Of a stretch of DNA of 64,000 bases, positions 16,859 through 26,601 are shown in pieces. The notes beneath the pieces are model-generated. The model was not told the origin of the DNA and did no database searches. It saw only the letters and a program-made list of their open reading frames with translations. Both the position numbers and the translations under genes were made by a program. This DNA is from Sphingomonas sp. AR_OL41 (GTDB lineage: Bacteria > Pseudomonadota > Alphaproteobacteria > Sphingomonadales > Sphingomonadaceae), in assembly GCF_029911635.1 (NCBI RefSeq), contig NZ_JARYTI010000003.1, positions 124,001-188,000 of the forward strand, written 5' to 3'. Within the stretch, counting starts at the first letter, position 1, and each line of letters opens with the position of its first letter.

Positions 16859-18382
16859 ATGACGGCTGTTGCGAGCGACCTGCCGGGGGCGACGGTCGCA
16901 GATGTGGCCGTCGCGCCGCGCCAACCAAGGTCGCGCCTGCTGCTCTATCTCCTGCTCGGCTTTTCCGCCGGCCTGCCTTTCTACATGTTCTCGACCGTGC
17001 TGTCGGCGCGGCTCTTCAAGCACGGCGTCGATATCGTCCTGATCGGCTTTTTCAGCTGGGTGTCGCTGCTGGCGACGGTCAAGTTCCTGTGGGCACCGCT
17101 GCTCGACCGCTTCCCCGTGCCGGGCTTCGCGCGCTTCTTCGGCAAGCGGCTCGGCTGGATCATGTTGTCCCAGCTCGGCATCTTCCTGTCGATGGTGGCG
17201 ATGGCGTTCACCTCGGCCGACACCAACCTGCCGGTGGTCGCGCTCTTCGCGGTGCTGCTCGCCTTCTGGACCACGACGCTCGAGGTATCGGCCGATGCGT
17301 GGCGCATCGAACTGGCGCCGACCGCCGAGGAACAGGGCCCGCTGACCGCGGCCAATCTATGGGGTTATCGCACCGCGATGGCGGTATCCTCGCTCGCCGC
17401 GCTGACGGTCGCCGACCATGCCGGCTGGGTCTGGGGCTATCTGGCGGTGGCACTGGGCGCCTTCTTGCCGCTGCCAATCCTGGCGAGCATGCGCCGTGTC
17501 GATGTCGACGGCGAAAGCCGGGGCGGTGGTCGCGGCATCGCCCTCGCAACGGGTCTGGCGGCGAGCGCGGTCGTGCTGGCGGCTTCGCTGCTTGTCACGC
17601 TGGCCATCGGCTCGCTGGTGTTGTCGGCCGCAGCGGCGCTCGGCATCGGCCCCAAGACCGACGTCAAGACCGCCGTGCTCGTGCTGTGCCTGCTGCCCTT
17701 CGTGATCATGGCCGCAGCCTTGCCCTGGATCGTCGCGTTGCCGCCGACGCACTGGGCGCGGCGGTCGACGTGGCTCGGGCCCTATATCGATATCTTCTGG
17801 CGCTTTCGCTACACCGTGCTGCCGCTGCTCGGCTTCGTCACCTTCTACCGAATGGGCGACGTGCTGACCTTGTGGGGCGTCAAGCCGCTCGAGATCGCGG
17901 CGAAATACGATCTGACCACGATGGGCATCGCCGACGGCTTCGTCACCACGCCGTCGAGCATGGCCGGCGTCGCGCTCGGCGCGGTCCTCGCGGTAAAGCT
18001 GCGTATGCCCTGGGCGCTGGCGATCGGCGCCGTGTGTTCCGCCTTCGGCAACTGGATCTTCGTGTGGCTGTGGTACGCGCCGCCAAGTGGCGTTGCGATC
18101 TATACCGCGACCGCGATCGACCAGTTCGCGCACGGGCTCGAAGGCGCGATCTTCGTGGTCTATCTCTCGCTGCTGGTGAACCCGAAATATCCCGCCGCGC
18201 AATATGCCTTCCTGTCGGGCTTCGCCTTCCTGTTGCCGCGCCTGCTGCAGGGGGCGGGCGGCAACATCGTCGAGGCGGTCGGCTATGACGGCTTCTTCTG
18301 GCTGTCAGGCACGCTGAGCCTCGCGGCGGTGATCTTCCTTCCCTTCATCGCGGGCGCCAAGCCCCGCCCGGACGATTCATGA
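16859..18382 (+). CDS. AmpG-like MFS transporter (muropeptide permease family)
   Basis: A 507 aa inner-membrane protein with about 12-14 hydrophobic segments. The start of the first helix, LLLYLLLGFSAGLPFYMFSTVLSARL, and the following IGFFSWVSLLATVKFLWAPLLDR are the signature of AmpG-type permeases that import anhydromuropeptides for cell-wall recycling. The C-terminus overlaps the downstream serine hydrolase by 4 bp (ATGA), which supports a peptidoglycan-recycling job. It is longer than typical enteric AmpG. A different substrate is possible. Confidence 0.82.
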   Translation: MTAVASDLPGATVADVAVAPRQPRSRLLLYLLLGFSAGLPFYMFSTVLSARLFKHGVDIVLIGFFSWVSLLATVKFLWAPLLDRFPVPGFARFFGKRLGWIMLSQLGIFLSMVAMAFTSADTNLPVVALFAVLLAFWTTTLEVSADAWRIELAPTAEEQGPLTAANLWGYRTAMAVSSLAALTVADHAGWVWGYLAVALGAFLPLPILASMRRVDVDGESRGGGRGIALATGLAASAVVLAASLLVTLAIGSLVLSAAAALGIGPKTDVKTAVLVLCLLPFVIMAAALPWIVALPPTHWARRSTWLGPYIDIFWRFRYTVLPLLGFVTFYRMGDVLTLWGVKPLEIAAKYDLTTMGIADGFVTTPSSMAGVALGAVLAVKLRMPWALAIGAVCSAFGNWIFVWLWYAPPSGVAIYTATAIDQFAHGLEGAIFVVYLSLLVNPKYPAAQYAFLSGFAFLLPRLLQGAGGNIVEAVGYDGFFWLSGTLSLAAVIFLPFIAGAKPRPDDS

Positions 18383-19395
18383 TCGACATCGACCACGCCT
18401 TTGCGCCCGCCGCGCGCTACGTTGCTGAAGGCCGCATCCCCGGTGCGACGCTCGGCCTCGTGACCGCCGATGGCCGGCGCGCGGTCAGGGTCGTCGGCCA
18501 TGCCGCGCTGGAGCCCGAACGCGAGACGCTCTCCGAGGATCACTGGTTCGACCTCGCCTCGGTATCGAAGGTCGTCGCCACCACGACGATGATCCTCACC
18601 CTCGCCGATCAGGGCCGGCTCGACCTCGATCGCCCGCTGACCGACGCGATCCCCGATCTGCGCCAGTACGACATTGCCGGTGCGCCAGAACGGCGGCTGA
18701 CCTTCCGCGACTGCCTGTCGCACCGCACCTTCCTCCCCGCGGTCGAGCCGGTCTACACCTATGGCGACAACCCGCAGCGGCTGCGTACCTTCGTGCTGCA
18801 GCGCGAATGGAAGCATGGGCCGCCGGTCTATTCCGACATCAACTTCATCCTGCTCGGCATCGCGATCGAGCGGTTGACCGGGCAACCGATCTCGGCCTGG
18901 CCGCTCGGCGACGGCCTGAGCTACGGCCCGCCGCCCGGCCCCGCCGTGGCGACCGAGCGCTGCCCGTGGCGCCAGCGCGTGCTCAAGGGCGAAGTGCATG
19001 ACGAGAATGCCTCGGCGCTGGGCGGCGCGACCGGCCATGCCGGGCTGTTCGGCACCGTCGCCGGCGTGCTCGACTTCGCGCACGGGCTGCTCGACGGCAG
19101 CGGCGCCTCGGAGGCGATGCTCTGGGCGATCCGCACGCCCTTTTACGAGCACCGCACGTGCGGCTGGGAACGCCGCTTTGCCGGCTGGTCGGGCGGGCAG
19201 GCCTGCTCGGCCGAGACGATCGGCCATACCGGCTTTACCGGCACCGGCCTGTGGGTCGATTTCGAGCGCGGCCTCGCCTGGACCTTGCTCACCAACCGCG
19301 TCCACCCGACGCGGCATTTCGACAGCGGCATCTTCGCGTTGCGGCCGGAGACGGGCGATGCGGTGGTCGCTGCGTTCGACGCGGCGAGGGGTTGA
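18379..19395 (+). CDS. Serine hydrolase, beta-lactamase / DD-peptidase fold
   Basis: A 338 aa cytoplasmic-looking (no signal peptide) member of the class C beta-lactamase / esterase family. The nucleophile motif SVSK is Ser61-Lys64, the second motif is the Tyr in PVYSDIN, and HTGFTG near residue 285 replaces KTG. It overlaps the AmpG-like gene by 4 bp. The pairing suggests an enzyme acting on imported muropeptides or related amides in the cytoplasm, but it could be a simple esterase. A palindromic repeat follows it. Confidence 0.85.
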   Translation: MIDIDHAFAPAARYVAEGRIPGATLGLVTADGRRAVRVVGHAALEPERETLSEDHWFDLASVSKVVATTTMILTLADQGRLDLDRPLTDAIPDLRQYDIAGAPERRLTFRDCLSHRTFLPAVEPVYTYGDNPQRLRTFVLQREWKHGPPVYSDINFILLGIAIERLTGQPISAWPLGDGLSYGPPPGPAVATERCPWRQRVLKGEVHDENASALGGATGHAGLFGTVAGVLDFAHGLLDGSGASEAMLWAIRTPFYEHRTCGWERRFAGWSGGQACSAETIGHTGFTGTGLWVDFERGLAWTLLTNRVHPTRHFDSGIFALRPETGDAVVAAFDAARG

Positions 19396-19410
19396 AGAGC
19401 TCTTTCTTCA

Positions 19411-19513
19411 CTTCCCCGGCGAAGGCCGGGAAACATTTGGGATAGCCTGAGGAAACGGCTCGCAACGAAAATCATAAACGTTTCCCACCTAGGCCCCGGC
19501 CTCCGCCGGGGAA
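19411..19513. repeat. Palindromic intergenic repeat between convergent genes
   Basis: Left arm CTTCCCCGGCGAAGGCCGGG (19411-19430) is matched by the complement of 19494-19513 with one mismatch, and shorter arms (GGGAAAC / GTTTCCC) lie inside. It fills the gap between the serine hydrolase stop and the dacB stop. This type of paired palindrome is common between sphingomonad genes and may help transcription stop or protect mRNA ends. Confidence 0.75.
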
Positions 19514-19524
19514 GATGAAGGTTT

Positions 19525-20994
19525 TCAGTTCTCGGCCGCCACCGCGAGTATCGCCTTATCCATCGTTTCGAGCGCGCTGGTGCCGTCGGGGACATCGTTG
19601 GCGAGGATCGAGAAGGTCAGCGTGCGGCCGCTCTTCGCGATGAGATACCCCGACAGCGCGTTGGTGGCGTTGAGCGTGCCGGTCTTGGCGAAGACCTTGT
19701 GATCGAGCGCGGTGCCGCCGTAGCGGCGCTTGAGCCCCCCTTCCCCGCCGACCGGCAACGTCGCGCGCCATGCCGCGCCCCAGGGCTGCGTCGCGATCCA
19801 GCGCAGCATCGTCACCGTGCCGCGCGGTGCGATGCGGTTATAGCTCGACATGCCCGAGCCATCGGCAAAATCGAACGCCGCCCGCGGCACGCCGGCCTGT
19901 GCCAGCATCGCGCGCACCGCGGCCTGCCCGTCGGCGATCGAACCGCTCCCGGTCACGCGGCCGATGCGGCGCAGCATCAGTTCGGCATGGAGGTTCTGGC
20001 TGACCTTGTTGATGATCGTCAGATCCTCGCTCAGCGGCGGTGGCGAGAGCCGCGCCAGCGCGTCGGGTGCGGGTGGCCGCGCCGCGGGCGCGCCCTTGCG
20101 GATCGCGGGATCGTCGGCCGGCAGCAGCGGCCGATGGCGCACGCCGATCGTGCCGATCACCCGCACGCCGCGCGCGACGAGCATCTCGCGAAAACGCCAC
20201 GCGGCGTAGCGTGCCGGGTCGTCGATGCCAAAGCGGAGCTGCTCCGGCTTCGCGCCGGCTGCGATCGTCCCCGTCAGCCGCACGACATAGCCGTAGGGAT
20301 CGCGATCATCGCCGAGCCGGGTCTCGCCCGCCGCGACCGTCACGGCGCGGTTCTCGATCGTGTAATAGGCCGGCAGCTCGACCTTGGGCGGCAGGCCGAA
20401 GGCGCCGGGCGTCACCGTCGCGGAGAGTTCATTGTCATCGAGCGTCAGCGCCGAGATGCCGGTGCCCGAGCGCGTCGGGATGTTGTTCCAGCTCATCCCC
20501 GGGCTCCAGCGCTGGTCGGGGAACCAGCTATCGTCGCCGATCACATCGCCGACGACGCGGGTCTTCGCCGCCACCGCATCGGCGAGGACGGCGAGGCAAT
20601 CGACCTTGCAGTCGGGCGCGCTCGACAGCCGTGCATCGCCCCTGCCCTCCAAAACCACATCGGGTGCCGCATGGCCGTTAGGCTCCAGCCGTACGCCGGT
20701 GCCGCCTTGCGGATCGGAGGTGTCGAGTCCGGCGAGCGTGGCGAAGGCAGCGGCGGTGGTGAACATCTTGGTGTTCGAGGCCGGGATAAAGCGCTGGTCG
20801 GGGTTGATCGCGACGATCTCCCGTCCCTGCTCGTCCACCACGAAAAGCCCGAAGCGCGTGCCGGCCGGTGCGGTCGCCAGCACTGCCGCGACCTTGTCGG
20901 CCAAGGCTGGCGCCTGCTGCGCGCCGAGCGGCATCGCGGTGCCCGTCAGCAGTAGCGAGAGCGCCGCGCGGCGCAGAAGCGTAGATCGTGTCAT
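19525..20994 (-). CDS. dacB: D-alanyl-D-alanine carboxypeptidase/endopeptidase (PBP4 type)
   Basis: A periplasmic enzyme that trims or cleaves peptidoglycan cross-links. Starting at ATG 20994 the 489 aa product has a signal peptide (LLRRAALSLLLTGTAMPLGAQQ). The three catalytic motifs are SNTK (Ser73-Lys76), SYN within GMSSYNRIAP, and KTG within FAKTGTLNATNALSGYL. The 200-residue insertion after the first motif is typical of PBP4/DacB. The same frame is open to 23127, but that leader is antisense to an S9 peptidase and is not real. An upstream Met at 21033 is possible but lengthens the signal oddly. Confidence 0.93.
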   Translation of the reverse strand: MTRSTLLRRAALSLLLTGTAMPLGAQQAPALADKVAAVLATAPAGTRFGLFVVDEQGREIVAINPDQRFIPASNTKMFTTAAAFATLAGLDTSDPQGGTGVRLEPNGHAAPDVVLEGRGDARLSSAPDCKVDCLAVLADAVAAKTRVVGDVIGDDSWFPDQRWSPGMSWNNIPTRSGTGISALTLDDNELSATVTPGAFGLPPKVELPAYYTIENRAVTVAAGETRLGDDRDPYGYVVRLTGTIAAGAKPEQLRFGIDDPARYAAWRFREMLVARGVRVIGTIGVRHRPLLPADDPAIRKGAPAARPPAPDALARLSPPPLSEDLTIINKVSQNLHAELMLRRIGRVTGSGSIADGQAAVRAMLAQAGVPRAAFDFADGSGMSSYNRIAPRGTVTMLRWIATQPWGAAWRATLPVGGEGGLKRRYGGTALDHKVFAKTGTLNATNALSGYLIAKSGRTLTFSILANDVPDGTSALETMDKAILAVAAEN

Positions 20995-21129
20995 GACCGC
21001 AACGGTAGAGCCTATTGCCGCCGGGGCAATCATCGACCGGACATTCAGAGTGTTGGCGCGGCCATAACCTGCAAGCATGAACAGGGCATCGGCGCTTGCC
21101 CCGTCGGGCCATGTGCCTAGCATTACGGG

Positions 21130-23181
21130 ATGATCTTCCGACACGGTTTCAAGCTCACGCTCTGCGTGCCCGCTATCCTGCTCGGCGCCGCGCTCCACGC
21201 ACAACCTGCCGCGGACGACCTGGCGACGCATCTCGCGCTGCCCATTGCCAGCGGGCTGGCCGGCGCACGCGACGTGCCGCGCTTCGCCTGGATCGAGAAT
21301 GCAGCCGGGGTGCACAACATCTGGGTCGGTGGGCCCGACATACCGGGCCACCCACTCACCGCCTATCGCGACGACGACGGCGTCGAGTTGTCCGAGGTGA
21401 CGCTGAGCCATGACGGCACGACGCTGGCCTATGTGCGCGGCGGCGACAGCGAATATCCCGACGGCGCCTTGCCCAATACCGGCCAGGCCGGCCAAACGCC
21501 GAAGCAGGAGCTGTTCGTCATGCCGGTGGCCGGCGGACCAGCGATCCGGCTGGGCGAAGGCCATGCACCGGCCTTTAGCGCATCGGGTGACCGGATCGCG
21601 TTCAGCCACAAGGGCGATATCTGGCTGTGGGACCGGACGAACGGCGCGCGCAAGATCGCGGCGGTGCCGGGAAGCGTCGGCGAACTGACATGGTCGCCCG
21701 ATGGCGGAGCTCTGTTGTTCGTCAGCGATAGTGACGATCACGCCTTCGTTACGCTGCTCGACATCGCGACAGGCAAGCCGCGCTACATCGGCGCGGGCCT
21801 CGGCTTCGCGACCGATCCGGTCTTCTCGCCCGACGGCAAGCAGGTCGCCTTCATCCGTTTCGTCGATCCGCCGGCCGATGCGGCGCCGGACAGTGCGGGC
21901 TATTGGTCGCTGGCGGTTGCCGATGCCGCGACCGGCGTGACGCGCACCTTGTGGCGCGCGGCGAGCGGCGTGGGCGGCGAATATTACGGCACGCGTGGGC
22001 GCGACCTGTTCTGGAGCGCCGACGGCAAGCTGGTCTTCCCGTGGGAGCGCAGCGGCTGGGTCCATGCTTTTGCGATCGATGCCGCTGCCGGCGGCGAACC
22101 ACGCGAGCTGACGCCCGGCGCGTTCGAGGTCGAGACCTTCACGCTCGGTGCAGACCGGCGCTCGCTGGTCTATGCCGCCAATGCCGGCAATCTCGACAGC
22201 CGCCATGTCTGGCGACGCGACCTGACCGGCGGGCCGGCAACGCAGTTGAGCAGTGGCGCGGGATTCGAATCCGTGCCGACGCTGGCGGGTGGCGCGCTCG
22301 CCGCGATCGCCACCGACGCGACCCACCCGGCGCATCCCGTGCTGATCGCAACGGGCCTGCCGGTGCTCGGCCCCGCGCCATCGGTGACGGCTTTCGTCGT
22401 GCCCGAGCCGGTCACCTTCACCGCCGCCGACGGTGTGACGGTCCATGGCCAGCTGTTCCATGCGCGCGGCGCAGGCAAGCACCCCGCGCTGATCTTCGTC
22501 CATGGCGGGCCACGGCGGCAGATGCTGCCCGGCTTTCACCCGTCTTATTATTATTCCAACGCCTATATCCTGAACCAGCATTTCGCCGCGCAGGGTTACG
22601 ACGTGCTGTCGGTCAATTATCGCAGCGGCACGGGCTATGGCCACGCCTTCCGCGCCGCGCCCGAGATCGCGCGCGCCGGTGCGTCGGAATATCGCGACGT
22701 GCTGGCCGCCGGGCGCTGGCTGGCGGCGCGCGGCGATGTCGACCCGGCGCGGATCGGCATCTGGGGTGGGAGCTGGGGCGGCTACCTCACCGCGCTGGCG
22801 CTGGCGCGCAACAGCGACCTGTTCGCGGCGGGCGTCGATTTCCACGGCGTCCACACCATGGTCCGCCCGGTCGAAAAGACCCTGTCGCCCGATGCGGAAG
22901 CAAAGGCGCGGCAACTGCAGTGGAAATCCTCGCCGATGGGCGCGGTCGATGGCTGGCGCTCGCCCGTGCTGCTGATCCATGGCGATGACGACCGCAATGT
23001 CGATTTCGGCCAGTCGCTGCTGCTCGCCCGCGCGCTGACCGCACGGCACGTGCCGTTCCGCGAGCTCGTCTTCCCCGGCGAGCGCCATGACTTCTTCCGC
23101 TATGCCGACTGGCTGGCGAGCTATCATGCCGCCGACGCCTTTCTCGACCGCACCCTGATGAAGAAGCAGCCGCTGCCATGA
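21130..23181 (+). CDS. S9 family peptidase (prolyl oligopeptidase / acylaminoacyl peptidase type), exported
   Basis: A 683 aa secreted serine peptidase. The signal peptide is at the N-terminus (LCVPAILLGAALHAQ). A WD40/TolB-like beta-propeller covers about residues 40-420, with repeated motifs such as FSPDGKQVAFIRF and WSADGKLVFPW. The hydrolase domain has GGSWGGY with nucleophile Ser548, Asp in HGDDDRNVD and His653 in GERHDFF. It would cut short peptides in the periplasm. Its stop overlaps the start of the amidohydrolase, so the two are probably co-translated. Confidence 0.92.
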   Translation: MIFRHGFKLTLCVPAILLGAALHAQPAADDLATHLALPIASGLAGARDVPRFAWIENAAGVHNIWVGGPDIPGHPLTAYRDDDGVELSEVTLSHDGTTLAYVRGGDSEYPDGALPNTGQAGQTPKQELFVMPVAGGPAIRLGEGHAPAFSASGDRIAFSHKGDIWLWDRTNGARKIAAVPGSVGELTWSPDGGALLFVSDSDDHAFVTLLDIATGKPRYIGAGLGFATDPVFSPDGKQVAFIRFVDPPADAAPDSAGYWSLAVADAATGVTRTLWRAASGVGGEYYGTRGRDLFWSADGKLVFPWERSGWVHAFAIDAAAGGEPRELTPGAFEVETFTLGADRRSLVYAANAGNLDSRHVWRRDLTGGPATQLSSGAGFESVPTLAGGALAAIATDATHPAHPVLIATGLPVLGPAPSVTAFVVPEPVTFTAADGVTVHGQLFHARGAGKHPALIFVHGGPRRQMLPGFHPSYYYSNAYILNQHFAAQGYDVLSVNYRSGTGYGHAFRAAPEIARAGASEYRDVLAAGRWLAARGDVDPARIGIWGGSWGGYLTALALARNSDLFAAGVDFHGVHTMVRPVEKTLSPDAEAKARQLQWKSSPMGAVDGWRSPVLLIHGDDDRNVDFGQSLLLARALTARHVPFRELVFPGERHDFFRYADWLASYHAADAFLDRTLMKKQPLP

Positions 23182-25025
23182 AGATACTCCGCGCCGCCGC
23201 CGCCGCGACGATCCTGCTCACGGGCATCTCCGCCCATGCCGAACCCGAACGGGCGACGCTGATCCGAGGGGCACGCGTGTTCGACGGCAGCGGCGCACCG
23301 GCGGTGGTGGAGAATGTGCTGGTGCGTGGTGAACGCATCGTCGCGGTGGCCCCAAAGCTTCGCGCGCCGCGTGGCGCGCGCGTGATCGACGCGCGCGGGC
23401 TGACGCTGACCCCCGGGCTGCACGACCTGCACACGCATCTGCGTTCGCCGGCCTATGACGCGCCCGACGACATGGCGAAGAGCTGGGCGGGTTATCTCGT
23501 CAACGGCGTGACGAGCGTGAACGACTATTCGGTGTCGGGCGAGATGCTCGCACCGATCCGCGAGATGAGCGCGCCGGGCGGCATCCCCGCCCCACACCTC
23601 CAGCTGGCGATCCGGCTCGGCGTGCCGGGCGGGCATGGCACCGAATTCGGCTGGGGCAATTTCTTCACGATGCAGGTGGCGACGCCGCGCGCGGCGCATG
23701 TCGCGATGGCGCAGGCGCTGCCCTACCGCCCCGATGTGATCAAGGTGTTCGCCGATGGCTGGCGCTATGGCCGCGACGCCGACCTCAACAGCATGAACGA
23801 GCCGACGCTGGCGGCGATCGTCGCCGATGCGCACAAGGCCGGGCTGCCGGTGATCACCCACACCGTCACGCTGGAAGGCGCCAAGGTCGCGGCGGCGGCG
23901 GGGGTCGATGCGGTCGGGCACGGCGTCGGCGATGTACTGGTCGATGACGAGCTGATCGGCCTGATGAAGGCGCACCACACCGCCTATATCGCGACCCTGG
24001 TGGTGTACGAGCCGCAGGAGGACCGGACCTTCGACCCCGGCGAATGGGCCAGCTTCACGCCGCCTGAACAGGCGCGCGAGACCGCACGGATAGCCAAACC
24101 CGCCGCGCCGATCCCGGCCTATGAGGCGAAGCGCTGGGCGATCATGCAGGAGAATATCCGCCGGCTGAAGGCCGCCGGCATCCCGATCGGCATCGGCACC
24201 GATGCCGGGATCGAGGGAGTCTATCACGGCCCCGGCGCGCTGCGCGAGATCAGCTGGCTGAGCAAGCTCGGCCTCACGCCGAGCGAGGCGCTGGTTGCCG
24301 CGACGAGCGGCAGCGCGGCGATCATCGGGCAGGACAAGGACCATGGCCGCATCGCGGCCGGCCAGCGCGCCGACCTGGTCCTCTATGCCGGGCAACCCGA
24401 CCAGCGCATCGCCGATCTGTGGAAGGTCAGCCGCGTGTTCGTCGCCGGACGCGAGGCGCCACTGGCCGCGCTGCGTGCCGCGCTCGCCAGCAGCACGCCG
24501 ACGGCGCTGCCGGTCCACAAAATGGCCGGACCGATCGACAGCGGCGTGCGCAGCGACGGGCGGACCGATCTCGACACGCTGCCGGTCGAGAGCACCGAGG
24601 CGGGGGTCGACCACAGCCATCTCGACTTCGTGCGCCCCGACGAAGGCGCCGATCGCCGGCTGTTCATGGTCGCGCATCTCGGCGCGCGGCCGCGACCCTT
24701 CGCGCAACTGATCCTGCCGTTGACGCGCGGCGCGGTCGAGCTTGCCGATGCGCGTGGCTTTACCGGCGTGGCGTTCGATGCGCGTGGCGCGGGCGACTAT
24801 GTGATGATGTTCGACAGCTATGGCCTCGACGACGATGCGCGCTTCAAGGCCGGCTTCACCGCCGGGGCGGCGACGCGCGAGATCCGCCTGCCGTTCAGCG
24901 CCTTTCGCGGCAGCAAGGACGGCGCGGTGCTCGACCTGGCCAGCCTGCGCGCGCTGATCGTGCGGTTGCAGGGCGAGCCGGGCGGCAAGGCGTGGCTGCA
25001 GCTGAGCAACATCCGCTTCTACTGA
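23178..25025 (+). CDS. Exported amidohydrolase with C-terminal CIA30-like domain
   Basis: A 615 aa protein with a signal peptide (AAAAATILLTGISAHAE). The amidohydrolase core begins at IRGARVFDGSG, has the metal-binding HTH pair (His85, His87 in LHDLHTHLRS), ITHTVTLEGAK, a GHGVGD His and IGTDAGIEG. After about residue 480 comes a separate beta-sandwich region (from FMVAHLGARPRP to the end, WLQLSNIRFY) resembling CIA30/galactose-binding folds. It overlaps the S9 peptidase by 4 bp, suggesting a peptide- or dipeptide-degrading pair such as a prolidase-like step. Substrate unknown. Confidence 0.88.
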   Translation: MKILRAAAAATILLTGISAHAEPERATLIRGARVFDGSGAPAVVENVLVRGERIVAVAPKLRAPRGARVIDARGLTLTPGLHDLHTHLRSPAYDAPDDMAKSWAGYLVNGVTSVNDYSVSGEMLAPIREMSAPGGIPAPHLQLAIRLGVPGGHGTEFGWGNFFTMQVATPRAAHVAMAQALPYRPDVIKVFADGWRYGRDADLNSMNEPTLAAIVADAHKAGLPVITHTVTLEGAKVAAAAGVDAVGHGVGDVLVDDELIGLMKAHHTAYIATLVVYEPQEDRTFDPGEWASFTPPEQARETARIAKPAAPIPAYEAKRWAIMQENIRRLKAAGIPIGIGTDAGIEGVYHGPGALREISWLSKLGLTPSEALVAATSGSAAIIGQDKDHGRIAAGQRADLVLYAGQPDQRIADLWKVSRVFVAGREAPLAALRAALASSTPTALPVHKMAGPIDSGVRSDGRTDLDTLPVESTEAGVDHSHLDFVRPDEGADRRLFMVAHLGARPRPFAQLILPLTRGAVELADARGFTGVAFDARGAGDYVMMFDSYGLDDDARFKAGFTAGAATREIRLPFSAFRGSKDGAVLDLASLRALIVRLQGEPGGKAWLQLSNIRFY

Positions 25026-25500
25026 GCCTTGGGCGGGCGCGTGTGGGTTGGAGAGTCCGGTTTGCGCGGGCAAGTATCGGTCGGGAGAATTCGCCGCTTT
25101 CGCCCAAGTAAAAGGGGTATTTTGGAGGGCATAAGGGCGCGATCGCGTTACTGATGCTCTGCTTGCGAGGGTTAAATATTCGTAAGGTGTGCGGGCGAAT
25201 TCCAACGGCGCTTTGGCAAGGATAACTGGCAGATCTGCGATGCCCGAGAGCCGCGAATTGTAAAGATTTACTTGTATAGTTTTGACATTGAACAATCTAT
25301 TCTGGCACAAATTGGCGCGTGCGGCGACGCCGGAAAGGCAGCCGATCCAACGCGCGCATGCTGCGACAGACGAGCGGCGCGCCATGTGCACGATGCGGGG
25401 CGAGGCAGGACATGCGGGCATCGCCGCGACGATAACCCGTTCGGCATTGTCACTGAATCACCACGCCAGACGTGATGGATCACCGCTGGCGCTGCGCGCG
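25026..25500. other. Gene-free gap, locally AT-richer
   Basis: No reading frame here looks coding. The part around 25190-25320 is richer in A+T than the rest of the window (for example AATTGTAAAGATTTACTTG) and includes a TTGACA at about 25284, but no convincing -10 sits at the right spacing on that strand. It separates the amidohydrolase stop from the stop of the convergent membrane gene. It marks the left boundary of the orphan-gene region. Confidence 0.5.
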
Positions 25501-26031
25501 CTAGATGCGCGTCGCGCGCACCGTCAGGACGAGGCCGAACGCCAGTTCGGTCAGCGCGACCAGCAAGGGCACGGCGCCATGGAGCGGCACGACGAGAATA
25601 TCGCACAGGCCGATCGCGGTGATGACGGTGGCGAGCGCGACGAACAACCGGTCGCCATAGACCGTCCGGAACACGAGGTAATGCGTGCCGACCGCGATCG
25701 CCGCGAGCGGCAGGACCAGCCCCGGCCTGACCGGCAGGAACAGCCATGCGGCGAACAGGCCGCCGATCATGGCGATGGTGCTCTCCAGCGCGGTCATGCC
25801 GAGCGGATTGTCGCGCGCCTCGTTGGCGCGCCGGAAGACGAGGCGCGCGACCAGCTTGCTGCCGGGAAAGATCAGCATGCCGCCGAAGAACAAGGTGGTG
25901 AAGGCCGCGCCGATGCCATGGCCATGCTGGATGAACGCGGCGGTGAACCACACCAGCGCAGAGATCAAAACGCCGGGTCCGCCCCCGACATAAGCGCGGC
26001 CGATGTCCTTCTGTGCGTCGGAAAACTGCAT
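25501..26031 (-). CDS. Conserved membrane protein, DUF7010-like
   Basis: A 176 aa protein with about six hydrophobic segments (for example PGVLISALVWFTAAFI, LFFGGMLIFPG, MIGGLFAAWLFL) and the N-terminus MQFSDAQKDIGRAYVGGGPG. The layout, an AQ-D-R-Y-GG start followed by four to six helices, matches a family I remember as DUF7010; I cannot check this. The start codon follows GGGGGTAAG. It stands alone on the minus strand. Function unknown. Confidence 0.75.
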   Translation of the reverse strand: MQFSDAQKDIGRAYVGGGPGVLISALVWFTAAFIQHGHGIGAAFTTLFFGGMLIFPGSKLVARLVFRRANEARDNPLGMTALESTIAMIGGLFAAWLFLPVRPGLVLPLAAIAVGTHYLVFRTVYGDRLFVALATVITAIGLCDILVVPLHGAVPLLVALTELAFGLVLTVRATRI

Positions 26032-26295
26032 CTTACCCCCGGCTTCATCTCGTGCCGCGCCTGGTTCACTTCGGCAGGCGCCGCGACCCGAGCATGGCGG
26101 CTTGACCGGGGGTGAGCAAGGGCGGCGCGATCAAGGGCGTCGCCGCCGAGGCATTCCTCGGCCTCCCTTCTCGGTTTTCACTCAGTCGACCTGGCAAGCG
26201 AAGCCTGCCCACCACAATCGCCCCACCGGCGTGCGTTGTGAAGTTGAGCGGTTGCTGTCACACTGACAGCATAGTCTCGAGCGGAAAGAGCGGCA

Positions 26296-26499
26296 GTGCT
26301 GCGCTATCTGGTGTTGCTGCTTTGCGCATTGACGGCGCTGGTCGCGCTTGAAGAGCTTGGCCTTCCCGTAAGCCCCGGGGCGGCTGGAGGCGCAGCCGCG
26401 TTCGCCACCATATTCTGGCTGAGCCGGAGAACGCAGATTTCCGCGTTGCCTTCGGTGTCCCCGTCCGACGCCTCCGACATCGAGCACCGCGTCCGATAA
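26296..26499 (+). CDS. Small hypothetical membrane protein
   Basis: A 67 aa frame from GTG 26296, preceded by GGAAAGAGCGG. It contains two short hydrophobic stretches (LRYLVLLLCALTALVAL and GGAAAFATIFWLS) and a polar tail. The third codon positions are GC-rich. I do not recognise a family. Support is moderate because the frame is short. Confidence 0.4.
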   Translation: MLRYLVLLLCALTALVALEELGLPVSPGAAGGAAAFATIFWLSRRTQISALPSVSPSDASDIEHRVR

Positions 26500-26601
26500 C
26501 CGGACGGCAGAGTTCAGGTCGGAAGGCCTCCCAACGGCGACCGCTCCAAAGTCAGTTCCTCAGGCGACAGGCAGACAAGCCAAATAGACGTGGGTGCCCC
26601 G

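Noticed and set aside
20995..23127. Upstream extension of the dacB frame to 1200 codons
   Set aside because: The leader is antisense to the S9 peptidase; the signal peptide sits at 20994.
25284..25310. TTGACA as a sigma-70 promoter
   Set aside because: The nearest -10-like hexamer is only about 10 bases away, too close, and no gene follows on that strand.
25268..25951. Minus-strand frame over the DUF7010-like gene and the gap
   Set aside because: No domain; the neighbouring frame has membrane helices and a ribosome site.
26112..26351. 79-codon plus-strand frame
   Set aside because: No ribosome site or protein-like pattern; overlaps a better frame at 26296.
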